34,828 nucleotides of DNA from positions 1 through 34,828 of the forward strand of contig DXEG01000042.1 of assembly GCA_019115125.1 (NCBI GenBank), given 5' to 3'. The notes beneath the pieces are model-generated. The model was given only the letters and a program-made list of their open reading frames with translations. It was not told the DNA's origin and did no database searches. The translations under genes were made by a program, and so were the position numbers. Each line of letters begins with the position of its first letter. Position 1 is the stretch's first letter. This DNA is from Candidatus Blautia faecipullorum. Its GTDB lineage: Bacteria; Bacillota; Clostridia; Lachnospirales; Lachnospiraceae. Shown in pieces: positions 17,191 through 25,093 of the stretch.

Positions 17191-17343
17191 ATGAATTTAA
17201 TAGAAACGGCTATACAAATTCTAAATCAGATTTCATTCGAAGGTATACCGAAAAAGCAAAGTTGGAATATGGAGATAGATATTTTTTCCATTATTACCAT
17301 ACCCCAAAGTTATCCTAAAAAAAGGCTGGTAATAAATGCGTAG
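17191..17343 (+). CDS. 50-codon ORF, doubtful
   Basis: MNLIETAIQILNQISFEGIP opens an ORF preceded by AAGGAAAAAAT. I recognise no family. It is the only open frame with a plausible ribosome site in the 17037-17446 gap, which otherwise holds AT-rich sequence and an extended -10 element for the next gene. It may be the start of a lost gene. Confidence 0.25.
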   Translation: MNLIETAIQILNQISFEGIPKKQSWNMEIDIFSIITIPQSYPKKRLVINA

Positions 17344-17410
17344 TTTCCAGATTTCTTTTTTGGTGCTGATGTAAAATGAAGATATTTTACAAGCCTTTTG
17401 AATTTCCCAG

Positions 17411-17419
17411 TGATACAAT
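17411..17419 (+). promoter_or_regulatory. extended -10 promoter element of the AraC gene
   Basis: TGATACAAT is an extended -10 (TGn followed by TACAAT) 28 nt before the ATG at 17447, with AAGGAGGAG between. No good -35 is seen, as is usual for extended -10 promoters. Confidence 0.4.
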
Positions 17420-17446
17420 GGAAACATTTAAGGAGGAGATGCACTA

Positions 17447-18289
17447 ATGACGAAAGAAACAAGAACGGTAGTCTATGATGATGAATTACGTATAGAAGCT
17501 TATCGCTTTGAGGGAATTGTGCGGCCGTTTCCGAACCATTTCCATGAATACTATGTGATCGGATTTGTAGAAGATGGAGAACGCTGCCTGTCCTGCAAAA
17601 ATCAAGAGTACGCCATCGGGCGAAACGATATTATTCTGTTCAATCCGGGAGATAACCATGCCTGTGTCCAGAGCGATGATGGAACCCTGGATTACCGGGG
17701 CTTTAACATCACCAAGGAAATCATGCTGGATCTGGCTGAGGAAGTCACCGGAAAGCGTTCGCTTTCTGGTTTTTCAAAGACGGTTATTTGCGATGAAGAA
17801 ATTACCTCTTATCTAAGGCCCCTCCATGAACGGATCATGAATGGTTCTGTGGAGTTTGACAAAGAAGAAAATCTTCTTTTGCTGCTGTCACTGTTGATCC
17901 AGCGTTACGGGCAGCCCTTTGAAGAGTGTATTCCGGAGTGCCGGGAAGAAATTGAAAAAGCCTGCGCCTTTATGGAGCAGCACTATACTGAGCGCATTTA
18001 CTTAGAACAGATCTGCCGGTGCGCGAATTTGAGTAAATCCACATTGCTGCGGGCTTTTGCAAAATCCAAAGGGGTTACGCCTTACCGCTATCTGGAAAAT
18101 ATCCGGATCGGCGCGGCAAAAAAATTGCTGGAACAAGGCGTTGCCCCCATTGAGGCGGCTATACAGACCGGCTTTTCCGATCAAAGCCATTTTACAAATT
18201 ACTTTAATCTCTTTATCGGTCTGTCCCCCGGCGCCTACCGCGAAATATTTTTAAAGAAAGAAGAAACAGGGAAAGAACGACGTGGTTAG
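17447..18289 (+). CDS. AraC-family transcriptional regulator (cupin sensor)
   Basis: 280 residues starting MTKETRTVVYDDELRIEAYR, with AAGGAGGAGATGCACTA upstream. The N-terminal half is a cupin-type sensor (HFHEYYVIGFVEDGERCLSC, then NDIILFNPGDNHACVQ). The C-terminal half has both AraC helix-turn-helix units: IYLEQICRCANLSKSTLLRA with FAKSKGVTPYRYLENIRIG, then PIEAAIQTGFSDQSHFTNYF with IGLSPGAYREIF. It is followed 17 nt later by a DUF2000 gene, a pairing seen repeatedly in Firmicutes and suggesting a shared unit. The ligand is unknown. Length and motifs are complete. Confidence 0.9.
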   Translation: MTKETRTVVYDDELRIEAYRFEGIVRPFPNHFHEYYVIGFVEDGERCLSCKNQEYAIGRNDIILFNPGDNHACVQSDDGTLDYRGFNITKEIMLDLAEEVTGKRSLSGFSKTVICDEEITSYLRPLHERIMNGSVEFDKEENLLLLLSLLIQRYGQPFEECIPECREEIEKACAFMEQHYTERIYLEQICRCANLSKSTLLRAFAKSKGVTPYRYLENIRIGAAKKLLEQGVAPIEAAIQTGFSDQSHFTNYFNLFIGLSPGAYREIFLKKEETGKERRG

Positions 18290-18306
18290 GAAAGAAGGAA
18301 ATCGAA

Positions 18307-18729
18307 ATGGACTTACAAAATGAAAAATGTGTGATGGTGATTGACGAACATCTGCCTATGGGCCTGATTGCGAACACGGCGGCAATCATGGGAATTACCC
18401 TGGGAAAGAAAATGCCGGAAGTCGTGGGGGCCGATGTGACCGATAAAACAGGGAACGAACATTTAGGTATTATTGAGTTTCCCGTCCCCATCCTAAAGGG
18501 GAATGTGGAAAGTATAAAAGCCATCCGGGAAAAACTCTACGAGCCGGATTTCTCAGATTTGACGGTGGTTGACTTTTCTGATCTGGCGCAGGGCTGCAAA
18601 ACTTATGAGGAATTTATTGAGAAGATGAAAGCGGTATGCGAGACGGATCTGAACTACTATGGAATTGCCATCTGCGGGGCAAAAAAGAAAGTCAATAAGC
18701 TGACAGGAAGTATGCCTTTGCTGCGATAA
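18307..18729 (+). CDS. DUF2000 domain protein
   Basis: 140 residues beginning MDLQNEKCVMVIDEHLPMGL, with NTAAIMGITLGKKMPEVVGA and a C-terminal MKAVCETDLNYYGIAICGAK stretch. These match the DUF2000 family, whose fold resembles peptidyl-tRNA hydrolase 2; the biochemical role is not established. GAAAGAAGGAAATCGAA precedes the ATG. Only 17 nt separate it from the AraC regulator, so it is likely co-transcribed and perhaps works with or is controlled by it. It appears intact. Confidence 0.8.
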   Translation: MDLQNEKCVMVIDEHLPMGLIANTAAIMGITLGKKMPEVVGADVTDKTGNEHLGIIEFPVPILKGNVESIKAIREKLYEPDFSDLTVVDFSDLAQGCKTYEEFIEKMKAVCETDLNYYGIAICGAKKKVNKLTGSMPLLR

Positions 18730-18769
18730 GCAGGAATCACCTTATAGGACACCAGAAACGCATGGCTGA

Positions 18770-19204
18770 AACAACAGCTTCTGGGAGTTTATACAAAGAC
18801 AGATTGTCAGCAGTCGTTATGCCTTTGGAGGAATTGCCGCAATTATAGGTTTATGTGTGGCTCTTATAGTAAACACGATTTCTTATTTCTGCTTCCCCGC
18901 ATATCAGTTTGGATTCTATCTTTTTCTTTCAATCGCTTCTTTCTGCGGGGTTCTGTTGTTCCTTGCTTTTATCCTGCCGTCCAATTATTGGCTTGGTGTA
19001 AACGCCGGATTTGCGGTTATGTTTATTTTGATCATTTTGCTGGTGGTTTTAGGTATTTGGTCAAGGATGACAAACAATGCAATCATGGGCTTTATTGTAG
19101 ATAATTTTGATTTGAGCATGGCTGTCGGTTTTGTCACGGCCATTGTTATTTTTGTTATGTCCTATAATCTGTCGGTTGGTCTATTCAAAAGGAAATACTG
19201 TTGA
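18770..19204 (+). pseudogene. ABC-2-type permease, C-terminal fragment
   Basis: An open frame (first codon after a TGA at 18767) reads NNSFWEFIQRQIVSSRYAFG and then four to five hydrophobic helices: GIAAIIGLCVALIVNTISYF, FYLFLSIASFCGVLLFLAFI, NAGFAVMFILIILLVVLGIW and SMAVGFVTAIVIFVMSYNLS. It resembles the C-terminal part of ABC-2 family exporter permeases, with the basic end KRKYC. No ATPase partner gene and no start with a ribosome site is present; a GTG at 18857 is the first in-frame start codon downstream. It is therefore read as a 5'-truncated remnant. The permease call is moderate. Confidence 0.5.
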
Positions 19205-19234
19205 TTACAAAAACTGTTCAACAAAAGAAAAACA

Positions 19235-19261
19235 TTTTAGGAATTTTAGGAAATTTAGAAA
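19235..19261 (+). repeat. tandem 9-bp repeats before the etf operon promoter
   Basis: TTTTAGGAA occurs twice head to tail (19235-19243, 19244-19252) and a degenerate third copy ATTTAGAAA follows. The array ends 15 nt before the predicted -35, a position suited to an activator or repressor. Confidence 0.45.
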
Positions 19262-19276
19262 AATTTAATCTTTTCG

Positions 19277-19305
19277 TGGACTTTTTGCCGAGATGGTGAT
19301 AGAAT
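19277..19305 (+). promoter_or_regulatory. predicted promoter of the etfBA-dehydrogenase operon
   Basis: TGGACT (19277-19282), a 17-nt spacer and TAGAAT (19300-19305) with a TG one base upstream, i.e. an extended -10. It lies about 80 nt before the etfB start. Confidence 0.5.
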
Positions 19306-19383
19306 AGAATTTGTCAATTTAAAGCGTCAAAGTGATGAAGACGTAAATATATTGAAGTGAAAATGCGTAAAGGAACGAAAGCT

Positions 19384-20172
19384 ATGAAGATCATTGTTTG
19401 TATGAAACAGGTGCCGGCCGGGACGAAGGTGGACATTGATCCAGAAACGGGAGCCATGAAGAGGCTCAGCAGCGACACCCGAACAAACCCTTACGATCTG
19501 TTTGCCCTGGAGACGGCGCTGCAGATCCGGGAAAAGGCCGGGGGAAGCGTAACGGTTTTGACCATGGGTCCTATGCAGGCGGAAAGCATGATGCGGGACG
19601 CCTACACCATGGGTGCGGACGAGGCTGTTATTCTGTCGGACCGGAAGTTTGCCGGTGCGGATGTGCTGAGCACCTCCTACACCCTCTGTCAGGGGATTCA
19701 GGTTCTGGGCGGGGCAGATTTAATTATATGCGGGAAGCAGACCACAGACGGGGACACGGCCCAGGTAGGGCCGGCCATCGCGGAGCATATGCACATTCCT
19801 CACGCTGCATGGGTGAATGAAATTGTGGATGTGGAAGAGAAATCCGTCTGCGTGAGGCAGAAGCTGGGGGATGTGACCCAGGTGTCCAGGATTTCCTGCC
19901 CCTGCCTGATTACGGTGGACAAGGATATCTGTGTTCCGCGGCTTCCCTCCTATCGCCTGAAAAAGAAGACGGAGGGGAAGAAGATCAGGATTCTGGGCTT
20001 TGGAGATCTTCCAGATCAGGACATGAGCCGTTATGGTTTGGTGGGTTCTCCCACCACGGTGGAGCGGATGTTCGCCCCTCCCGGAGTGGACCGCCAGATA
20101 TATCTGGAGGGAGACGCCGGTCAGAAGGCCGGGTCTTTGTTTGAAATATTGACGAAAAAGAAAATAATCTGA
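19384..20172 (+). CDS. etfB: electron transfer flavoprotein beta subunit
   Basis: 262 residues beginning MKIIVCMKQVPAGTKVDIDP, the standard EtfB N-terminus. The family-defining core follows: RTNPYDLFALETALQIREKA, VLTMGPMQAESMMRDAYTMG, and the nucleotide-binding block DLIICGKQTTDGDTAQVGPA. The ATG at 19384 is chosen over 19357 because homologues start at MKI and AAAGGAACGAAAGCT precedes it. EtfB with EtfA binds flavins and passes electrons between NADH, ferredoxin and a dehydrogenase. It is first in a GC-rich operon, 13 nt before etfA. Confidence 0.92.
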   Translation: MKIIVCMKQVPAGTKVDIDPETGAMKRLSSDTRTNPYDLFALETALQIREKAGGSVTVLTMGPMQAESMMRDAYTMGADEAVILSDRKFAGADVLSTSYTLCQGIQVLGGADLIICGKQTTDGDTAQVGPAIAEHMHIPHAAWVNEIVDVEEKSVCVRQKLGDVTQVSRISCPCLITVDKDICVPRLPSYRLKKKTEGKKIRILGFGDLPDQDMSRYGLVGSPTTVERMFAPPGVDRQIYLEGDAGQKAGSLFEILTKKKII

Positions 20173-20185
20173 GGGGGCAGGATAG

Positions 20186-21376
20186 ATGGAGTTTTTGAAA
20201 TTTGACGCGGAGAAATGTACGCTCTGCGGAAAGTGTGTGGATGTATGTCCTTTTGGCGCCCTGAAGATGGAAAAGCAGGGAGTTGCGGTGGAGGATAGCT
20301 GCCGTATGTGCGGGCTCTGCGTGCGCCAGTGCCCTGAGGGGGCTATCCGGTTTGAGCAGCGGGCTCAGGAGGTGGATAAGAGCCAGTGGAGAGATTTCCT
20401 GATCTTTGCGGAGCAGGAGCAGGGAGAGATTCATCCCGTGGTCTATGAGCTCATCGGCGAGGCTAGGAAGATGGCGGATAAGGTGGGCTTTCAGGTAAAC
20501 TGCCTGATCATCGGCGGAGAGGGAACTGCCCGCAACGCAGATAAGCTGCTGGAGTACGGCGTACATAAGGTGTTTGTCTATGAACATCCTGATCTGTCCT
20601 GTTTCCGGGCCGACTGTTATACAGACGTGGCGGCGGACTGCATTGCCGCTGTCCGGCCCAGCGCGGTGCTGATCGGCGCCACAGAGCTTGGGCGCTCCCT
20701 GGCGCCCCGGCTGTCCACCCGGTTCCACACCGGGCTGACCGCCGACTGTACAAGCCTGGATATTAAGGAGAATACCGATATGGTGCAGATCCGGCCTGCC
20801 TTCGGGGGGAATATCATGGCCCAGATTGCCATTGCAAAATCCAGGCCCCAGTTCGCTACGGTGCGCTATCGGGTGATGGACCGGGCGGACAGGGTTGACG
20901 AGCCCCGGGGCCAGGTGGTGATTTGTCCCGTTACCGATAAGATGGCCGCGTCCAGGATACAGGTTTTATCCTCCCAGGTGCTGGAGAAAAAAAAGAGCCT
21001 GGAAGAGGAGGAGATTATCGTGGTGGCCGGGCGGGGAGCCCAGAGTGAGACGGGGGTCGCCCTGTGCCGGGATCTGGCGGACGCTCTTGGCGGACAGCTC
21101 GCGTTCACCCGTCCCATGGTGGAAAACGGTTATGGGGATAACGCCCACCAGATCGGCCTTTCAGGCCGTACGGTACGCCCAAAGCTGATCATCACCTGCG
21201 GCGTGTCGGGGGCTATACAGTTTACCTCCTGCATGAATGGATCAGAGTGCATCGTGGCCATTAACCAGAACCCTGAAGCCCAGATTTTTAAGATCGCCCA
21301 CTATTGTCTGGCAGACAATCTGTATCAGGTGATTCCCCAGCTTACAAAATTACTGCGGGACCGGAAGGAGGACTGA
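20186..21376 (+). CDS. etfA: electron transfer flavoprotein alpha subunit with N-terminal 2x[4Fe-4S] ferredoxin domain
   Basis: 396 residues. The N-terminus has two cysteine clusters, C11-C14-C17-C21P and C39-C42-C45-C49P, each CxxCxxCxxxCP, then an EtfA domain and the C-terminal FAD-binding block (TRPMVENGYGDNAHQIGLSG, ITCGVSGAIQFTSCM, ECIVAINQNPEAQIFKIAHY). Plain EtfA is about 320 residues; the extra ferredoxin domain is typical of EtfA in bifurcating complexes such as LctC of Acetobacterium lactate dehydrogenase and CarE. GAGGGGGCAGGATAG precedes the ATG. It probably channels electrons between ferredoxin, NAD(H) and the flavoprotein encoded next. Confidence 0.92.
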   Translation: MEFLKFDAEKCTLCGKCVDVCPFGALKMEKQGVAVEDSCRMCGLCVRQCPEGAIRFEQRAQEVDKSQWRDFLIFAEQEQGEIHPVVYELIGEARKMADKVGFQVNCLIIGGEGTARNADKLLEYGVHKVFVYEHPDLSCFRADCYTDVAADCIAAVRPSAVLIGATELGRSLAPRLSTRFHTGLTADCTSLDIKENTDMVQIRPAFGGNIMAQIAIAKSRPQFATVRYRVMDRADRVDEPRGQVVICPVTDKMAASRIQVLSSQVLEKKKSLEEEEIIVVAGRGAQSETGVALCRDLADALGGQLAFTRPMVENGYGDNAHQIGLSGRTVRPKLIITCGVSGAIQFTSCMNGSECIVAINQNPEAQIFKIAHYCLADNLYQVIPQLTKLLRDRKED

Positions 21377-21380
21377 AAAG

Positions 21381-22799
21381 ATGGCATACCCATATAAAAA
21401 AATGGACGAGGAAGATTTTGCCTATATCCGCTCGGTGACCGCCGGTGACCGGGTGTGGGTAGGGAAAGAGATCGGGGAAGAATATTACCGGGACGAGATG
21501 CCGGAATACGGAGTCTATCCTCCGGAGCTGTATGTGGAGGTCACGGACAAAGAAGAAATCTCCAGGATCATGGCCTACGCATACGAAAAAAATATCCCCG
21601 TAGTATGCCGGGGTGCGGGAACCGGACTGGCGGGAGGAGCTACCTGTAAGTATGGCGGCATCATGCTGTCGGTGATGCGCATGAACCGGATTTTTCCGGT
21701 GGATCACAAAAACCAGACGATCACGGTTCAGCCAGGGGCTTTGCTGCTGGATGTGCAGGCGGCGGCCGCGGCGGAGGGACTGTTCTATCCTGTGGACCCG
21801 GGAGAGAAGACAGCCTCTATCGGAGGAAACGTGATCACCAATGCCGGCGGAATGAAAGCTGTGCGCTATGGTCTGACCAGGGACTTTGTACGGTGCATGG
21901 AGGCTGTGCTGCCGGACGGCTCAGTTATGAATTTCTCCTCCAACGTAGTGAAGAACACCACCGGCTACGATATTAAGGATCTGGTGATCGGCTCAGAGGG
22001 AACGCTCTGTATTCTAACGGAGGTGACATTGAAGCTGCTGCCGGCTCCCACCTGCTCCTGCACTCTGGTGATGCCCTTTTCCAGTCTGGAGGAATGTGCG
22101 GATATGGTGCCGAAGGTGCTGGAACTTCCTTTCATTCCTACGGCGATCGAGTTTCTGGAGCGAGAGCTGATCGATATAGTAGAGCGGAACCTGAACAAGC
22201 TGTTCCCGGTGAAAGAAGGGGACGCGGTATTGATCGTAATGTATGACGCTTCCAGCAAACAGGAGCTGGACAGCGCTGTGGAGGCGGCCGCCCAGGCTGC
22301 CCTGGCCAACGGAGCCTATGACTGCTTTATCGCCGATACCCCCGAACGGGCAGGAACTGTCTGGGAAGTGCGGGGCGGTATTCTGGAGGGGATGAAGGCT
22401 GACTCGGTGGCCCAGGAGGAATGTGACGTGGTGGTGCCCCGTTCTCAGATCGCGGGCTATGTAAAGGCGGCCAAGCGTATCGCTCTCTCCCACGGTATCC
22501 GGGTAGAGCCCTGCGGTCACTGCGGCGACGGCAATATCCACACGGAGATGCTCCGGGATGCGTCCATGAGCGACGAGGAGTGGAAGAATGCCACCCAGGC
22601 CAGCCTGAAGGAGCTGTACGCTTTGTCGAAGGAGCTGGGCGGCCAGCTTTCAGGAGAGCATGGCATTGGAAACGGGCGGCTGGAATTTCTGGAGGAGTTT
22701 GTAGGCCCCAGAATGATCCGGCTGTACAAAGCTATCAAGCTGGCCTTTGACGATAAGCTGATCCTGAATCCCGGAAAGGTGATTGAATTTAATAAATAG
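21381..22799 (+). CDS. FAD-linked 2-hydroxyacid dehydrogenase (GlcD/LctD-like)
   Basis: 472 residues in the GlcD/D-lactate dehydrogenase family. The FAD_binding_4 domain has VVCRGAGTGLAGGATCKYGG, DPGEKTASIGGNVITNAGGM and IGSEGTLCILTEVTLKLLPA; the C-terminal substrate domain has VEPCGHCGDGNIHTEML and LSGEHGIGNGRLEF. It starts 4 nt after etfA, with GGAAGGAGGACTGAAAAG before the ATG. Order etfB-ferredoxin-etfA-dehydrogenase is that of the electron-bifurcating lactate dehydrogenase LctBCD, which oxidises lactate with NAD+ while oxidising reduced ferredoxin. Lactate is the most likely substrate, but glycolate or another 2-hydroxyacid cannot be excluded from sequence. Confidence 0.85.
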   Translation: MAYPYKKMDEEDFAYIRSVTAGDRVWVGKEIGEEYYRDEMPEYGVYPPELYVEVTDKEEISRIMAYAYEKNIPVVCRGAGTGLAGGATCKYGGIMLSVMRMNRIFPVDHKNQTITVQPGALLLDVQAAAAAEGLFYPVDPGEKTASIGGNVITNAGGMKAVRYGLTRDFVRCMEAVLPDGSVMNFSSNVVKNTTGYDIKDLVIGSEGTLCILTEVTLKLLPAPTCSCTLVMPFSSLEECADMVPKVLELPFIPTAIEFLERELIDIVERNLNKLFPVKEGDAVLIVMYDASSKQELDSAVEAAAQAALANGAYDCFIADTPERAGTVWEVRGGILEGMKADSVAQEECDVVVPRSQIAGYVKAAKRIALSHGIRVEPCGHCGDGNIHTEMLRDASMSDEEWKNATQASLKELYALSKELGGQLSGEHGIGNGRLEFLEEFVGPRMIRLYKAIKLAFDDKLILNPGKVIEFNK

Positions 22800-22922
22800 A
22801 CGGAGAAAGCTCAGGAAAATGCCGGTGAAAGCGTTTCCTTAGCAGCCGGTAAGTGATTAAAAAGATGAGTGAATCTCATACGTCCGGTGAAAAAGAAAAA
22901 AGAGAGAATAGAGGAAAATAAT

Positions 22923-24098
22923 ATGAGTAAATCGAACTCACTTCTTGTTGATAAGAGCAAAATGCCCCTGGCTATGGGCATTGCCTTTGTGGCCTTTACC
23001 ACTCAGTTTGGCGGCGGATTTGCCTCCGGCGCCCAGATCTATCAGTATTTTATTAATTACGGCATCTGGTGTCTGATCCTTCCGGTTCTGACCCAGGGTC
23101 TGTACGCTCTGTTTTTCTGGTATGGTATGCGCTATGCCTACAAACATAAGACCTACGATTACCGCAGCTTCTCCGACAGCTTATATGGAAAGACAAGGCA
23201 TGTGATGTCCAACCTGTATGAGATCTGCTATCTGATAATGATCGGCACAGCGTCGGCGGCTGCTTTCGCCACCGGCGGTTCCACTCTGGCATCGCTGTTT
23301 GACATTCCCTACTGGGTATGTACTGTGATCGTTGCGGCCTTTATTTTCTTTGTGGCTCTGTTTGGAACCAGTGTGGTGCGCAAATGCGCTTCCACACTCA
23401 GCGTGCTGATCATCATCGGCCTGGTACTGGTGCTGGTCCCTAACATCATCGCCCAGTGGGACAGCATTTCAACTTCCATCTCCCGCATGAGTTCCGGGGA
23501 GATGACGGTGCTGTCCTCCCAGAGCGGCGCATTCGGCCCGGCTCTTTGGTCCGCGGTTTTGTATTTCTTCTTCCAGTTGGCCTCCGTGTCTGTCATGTAC
23601 CAGCATATGGAGCCGGTGACGGATGTGAAGCAGATCAACCGGGCGGCTGTCGGCATGTTTCTGTGCAATTTTCTTGCCATGGAGCTGTCTATTGTGGGCC
23701 TGCTGGCGGTGGCCTATGTGGCTGAGCTGGCCACGGCCTCGGTTCCTATGCTGGTTTTGGTACAGAACGGAGTGGGTTCAGGCATCCTGACGCCCATCAT
23801 CTCCCTGCTGATCATCCTGGGAGCGGTCTCCACAGCGGTAAATATGATCTCAGGCATCGTGACCCGGTGTGTGAACGCGTTGGAGAGAAGAAAGACGGAG
23901 AAGGAAAAGGCCAAAGGACATCTGCAGCGCAACGCCGTCTTCACCCTGATCTTCACTTTCCTGGCCTTTGCCATTGCTCAGTTCGGCCTGATGGCGGTGG
24001 TGAGCAAAGGTTACGCTTACCTGGGCTACGCGGCTATGATCACCCTGTTTATCCCCTTTGTGATTCATGCTGTTGCTACCAAAGGGAAGGAAATCTGA
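22923..24098 (+). CDS. YkvI-family membrane transporter
   Basis: 391 residues from the ATG at 22923, which has AGAGGAAAATAAT before it; an upstream in-frame ATG at 22869 lacks a site. About ten membrane helices are visible, with MGIAFVAFTTQFGGGFASGA at the first, a pattern of the YkvI family (LeuT-fold, amino-acid-transporter-like). The substrate is unknown. It is last in the operon, 123 nt after the dehydrogenase and before a very strong terminator. In characterised lctBCD clusters the transporter is a lactate permease of a different family, so this one probably imports the dehydrogenase's substrate or exports a product. It is intact. Confidence 0.8.
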   Translation: MSKSNSLLVDKSKMPLAMGIAFVAFTTQFGGGFASGAQIYQYFINYGIWCLILPVLTQGLYALFFWYGMRYAYKHKTYDYRSFSDSLYGKTRHVMSNLYEICYLIMIGTASAAAFATGGSTLASLFDIPYWVCTVIVAAFIFFVALFGTSVVRKCASTLSVLIIIGLVLVLVPNIIAQWDSISTSISRMSSGEMTVLSSQSGAFGPALWSAVLYFFFQLASVSVMYQHMEPVTDVKQINRAAVGMFLCNFLAMELSIVGLLAVAYVAELATASVPMLVLVQNGVGSGILTPIISLLIILGAVSTAVNMISGIVTRCVNALERRKTEKEKAKGHLQRNAVFTLIFTFLAFAIAQFGLMAVVSKGYAYLGYAAMITLFIPFVIHAVATKGKEI

Positions 24099-24133
24099 TT
24101 TCGTTCTAAAATTGAGAAAGTAAATGATAGAAG

Positions 24134-24180
24134 AAAGACTTAATTTTATGCCTTATCGAAGAACATAAAATTAAGTCTTT
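24134..24180. terminator. 17-bp perfect stem terminator, etf operon end
   Basis: The arms at 24134-24150 and 24164-24180 are exact reverse complements over 17 bp with a 13-nt loop. The plus-strand arm ends in CTTT followed by TTCTAG, and the other side is A-rich, so it can act both for the operon and for convergent transcription from ogt. Confidence 0.8.
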
Positions 24181-24249
24181 TTCTAGTTAATGTTTAGTTC
24201 TTTGCCTGTTTAGTAAAGGATTTTTGTATTGTTACTGTATTTGATGAAG

Positions 24250-24783
24250 TCATAATGCTGTCCCTTTTTTTGGTACAAAAAATGAGGACATATCTGCCTT
24301 TTCCAGCATGAGTAACTGCACCTTTTTCTCAATGCCGCCTGCATATCCTGTTAAGCTTCCGTTTGTACCGACAACACGATGGCAGGGAATTATAAGGGAA
24401 ATGGAATTGTGCCCGACAGCGCCGCCGACAGCCTGCGCCGACATTTTAGAAAGACCTTTTTGCTCGGCTATTCTTTTTGCAATCTCGCCGTAGGTCATTG
24501 TTTTTCCAAAGGGGATTGTCAGCATGATTTCCCACACCTTTTTACGAAACGGTGTTGTCTGCATATATAGCGGCGGGGTAAAATCAGGGGCTTTGCCGCT
24601 AAAATAGATATCCAGCCAGCGGGCTGACTGCTTAAATACCGGCAGGCTTTTTTCTTCGTATTTTTCTTCGAGTGTATCTCCAAAATATTTCTGCCCGTCA
24701 AACCAAAGCCCCGTAAGCTCTGTTCCGTTACTGGAGAGAGTGATACCGCCCAAAGGCGAGTCGTAATGATATGTATAGGTCAT
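24250..24783 (-). CDS. ogt: methylated-DNA--protein-cysteine methyltransferase
   Basis: 177 residues from the ATG at 24783, which has GGGAGG 9 nt upstream (the ATG at 24807 would overlap the preceding gene and has none). The active-site motif IIPCHRVVGTNGSLTGYAGG has acceptor Cys134, with a preceding helix-turn-helix (PFGKTMTYGEIAKRIAE) and AQAVGGAVGHNSISL. It removes methyl groups from O6-methylguanine in DNA, inactivating itself. It is third in a minus-strand set with alkA and an ABM-domain gene, divergent from an AraC regulator, forming an alkylation-repair locus. Complete. Confidence 0.93.
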   Translation of the reverse strand: MTYTYHYDSPLGGITLSSNGTELTGLWFDGQKYFGDTLEEKYEEKSLPVFKQSARWLDIYFSGKAPDFTPPLYMQTTPFRKKVWEIMLTIPFGKTMTYGEIAKRIAEQKGLSKMSAQAVGGAVGHNSISLIIPCHRVVGTNGSLTGYAGGIEKKVQLLMLEKADMSSFFVPKKGTAL

Positions 24784-24787
24784 AAGA

Positions 24788-25093
24788 TTATACCTCCCAA
24801 TATTCATTGGAATCCGCAGGAGCTTGCGTTCTGTCAGTCATTGTATAGGTGCGGACAGGCGTTACTACAGTGATTTTATAATCTGCGAAATCGTTCATCC
24901 TACCGTGCTTTTGCGCCATACGGTGTGCGGCAAGCTTGCGCCATTTTGAAACACATTCTTCACTTTCCCATATTGACATACTAAGTAATTTTCCCTCCGC
25001 AGCAAGGGAAGAAAAACGCTCGGAACGAATAAACCCTTCCGCTTTTGCAAGGCTGTCTTTCAGTGAGCCTGCCATTTTTAAATAATCATCCAT
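24788..25093 (-). CDS. antibiotic biosynthesis monooxygenase (ABM) domain protein, possibly lacking its first strand
   Basis: 101 residues from the ATG at 25093: MDDYLKMAGSLKDSLAKAEG, then FIRSERFSSLAAEGKLLSMS and IWESEECVSKWRKLAAHRMA, the ferredoxin-like ABM fold. Family members usually have an extra first strand of about 12 residues before the MDDY position. Here that segment would lie inside the alkA 3' end, and the longer frame (ATG 25120, MPLKGVTGK) does not encode a typical strand. The ATG at 25093 overlaps the alkA stop (ATGGATGA), so translation is coupled. It lies between two DNA repair genes; its role is unknown, possibly degradation of a reactive compound. Confidence 0.7.
   Translation of the reverse strand: MDDYLKMAGSLKDSLAKAEGFIRSERFSSLAAEGKLLSMSIWESEECVSKWRKLAAHRMAQKHGRMNDFADYKITVVTPVRTYTMTDRTQAPADSNEYWEV

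Noticed and set aside
19985-20728. 247-codon open frame on the minus strand across the etfB-etfA junction
   Set aside because: It lies opposite two clear Etf genes in GC-rich DNA, has no ribosome site and reads as low-complexity Arg/Pro/Leu sequence, so it is a shadow frame.
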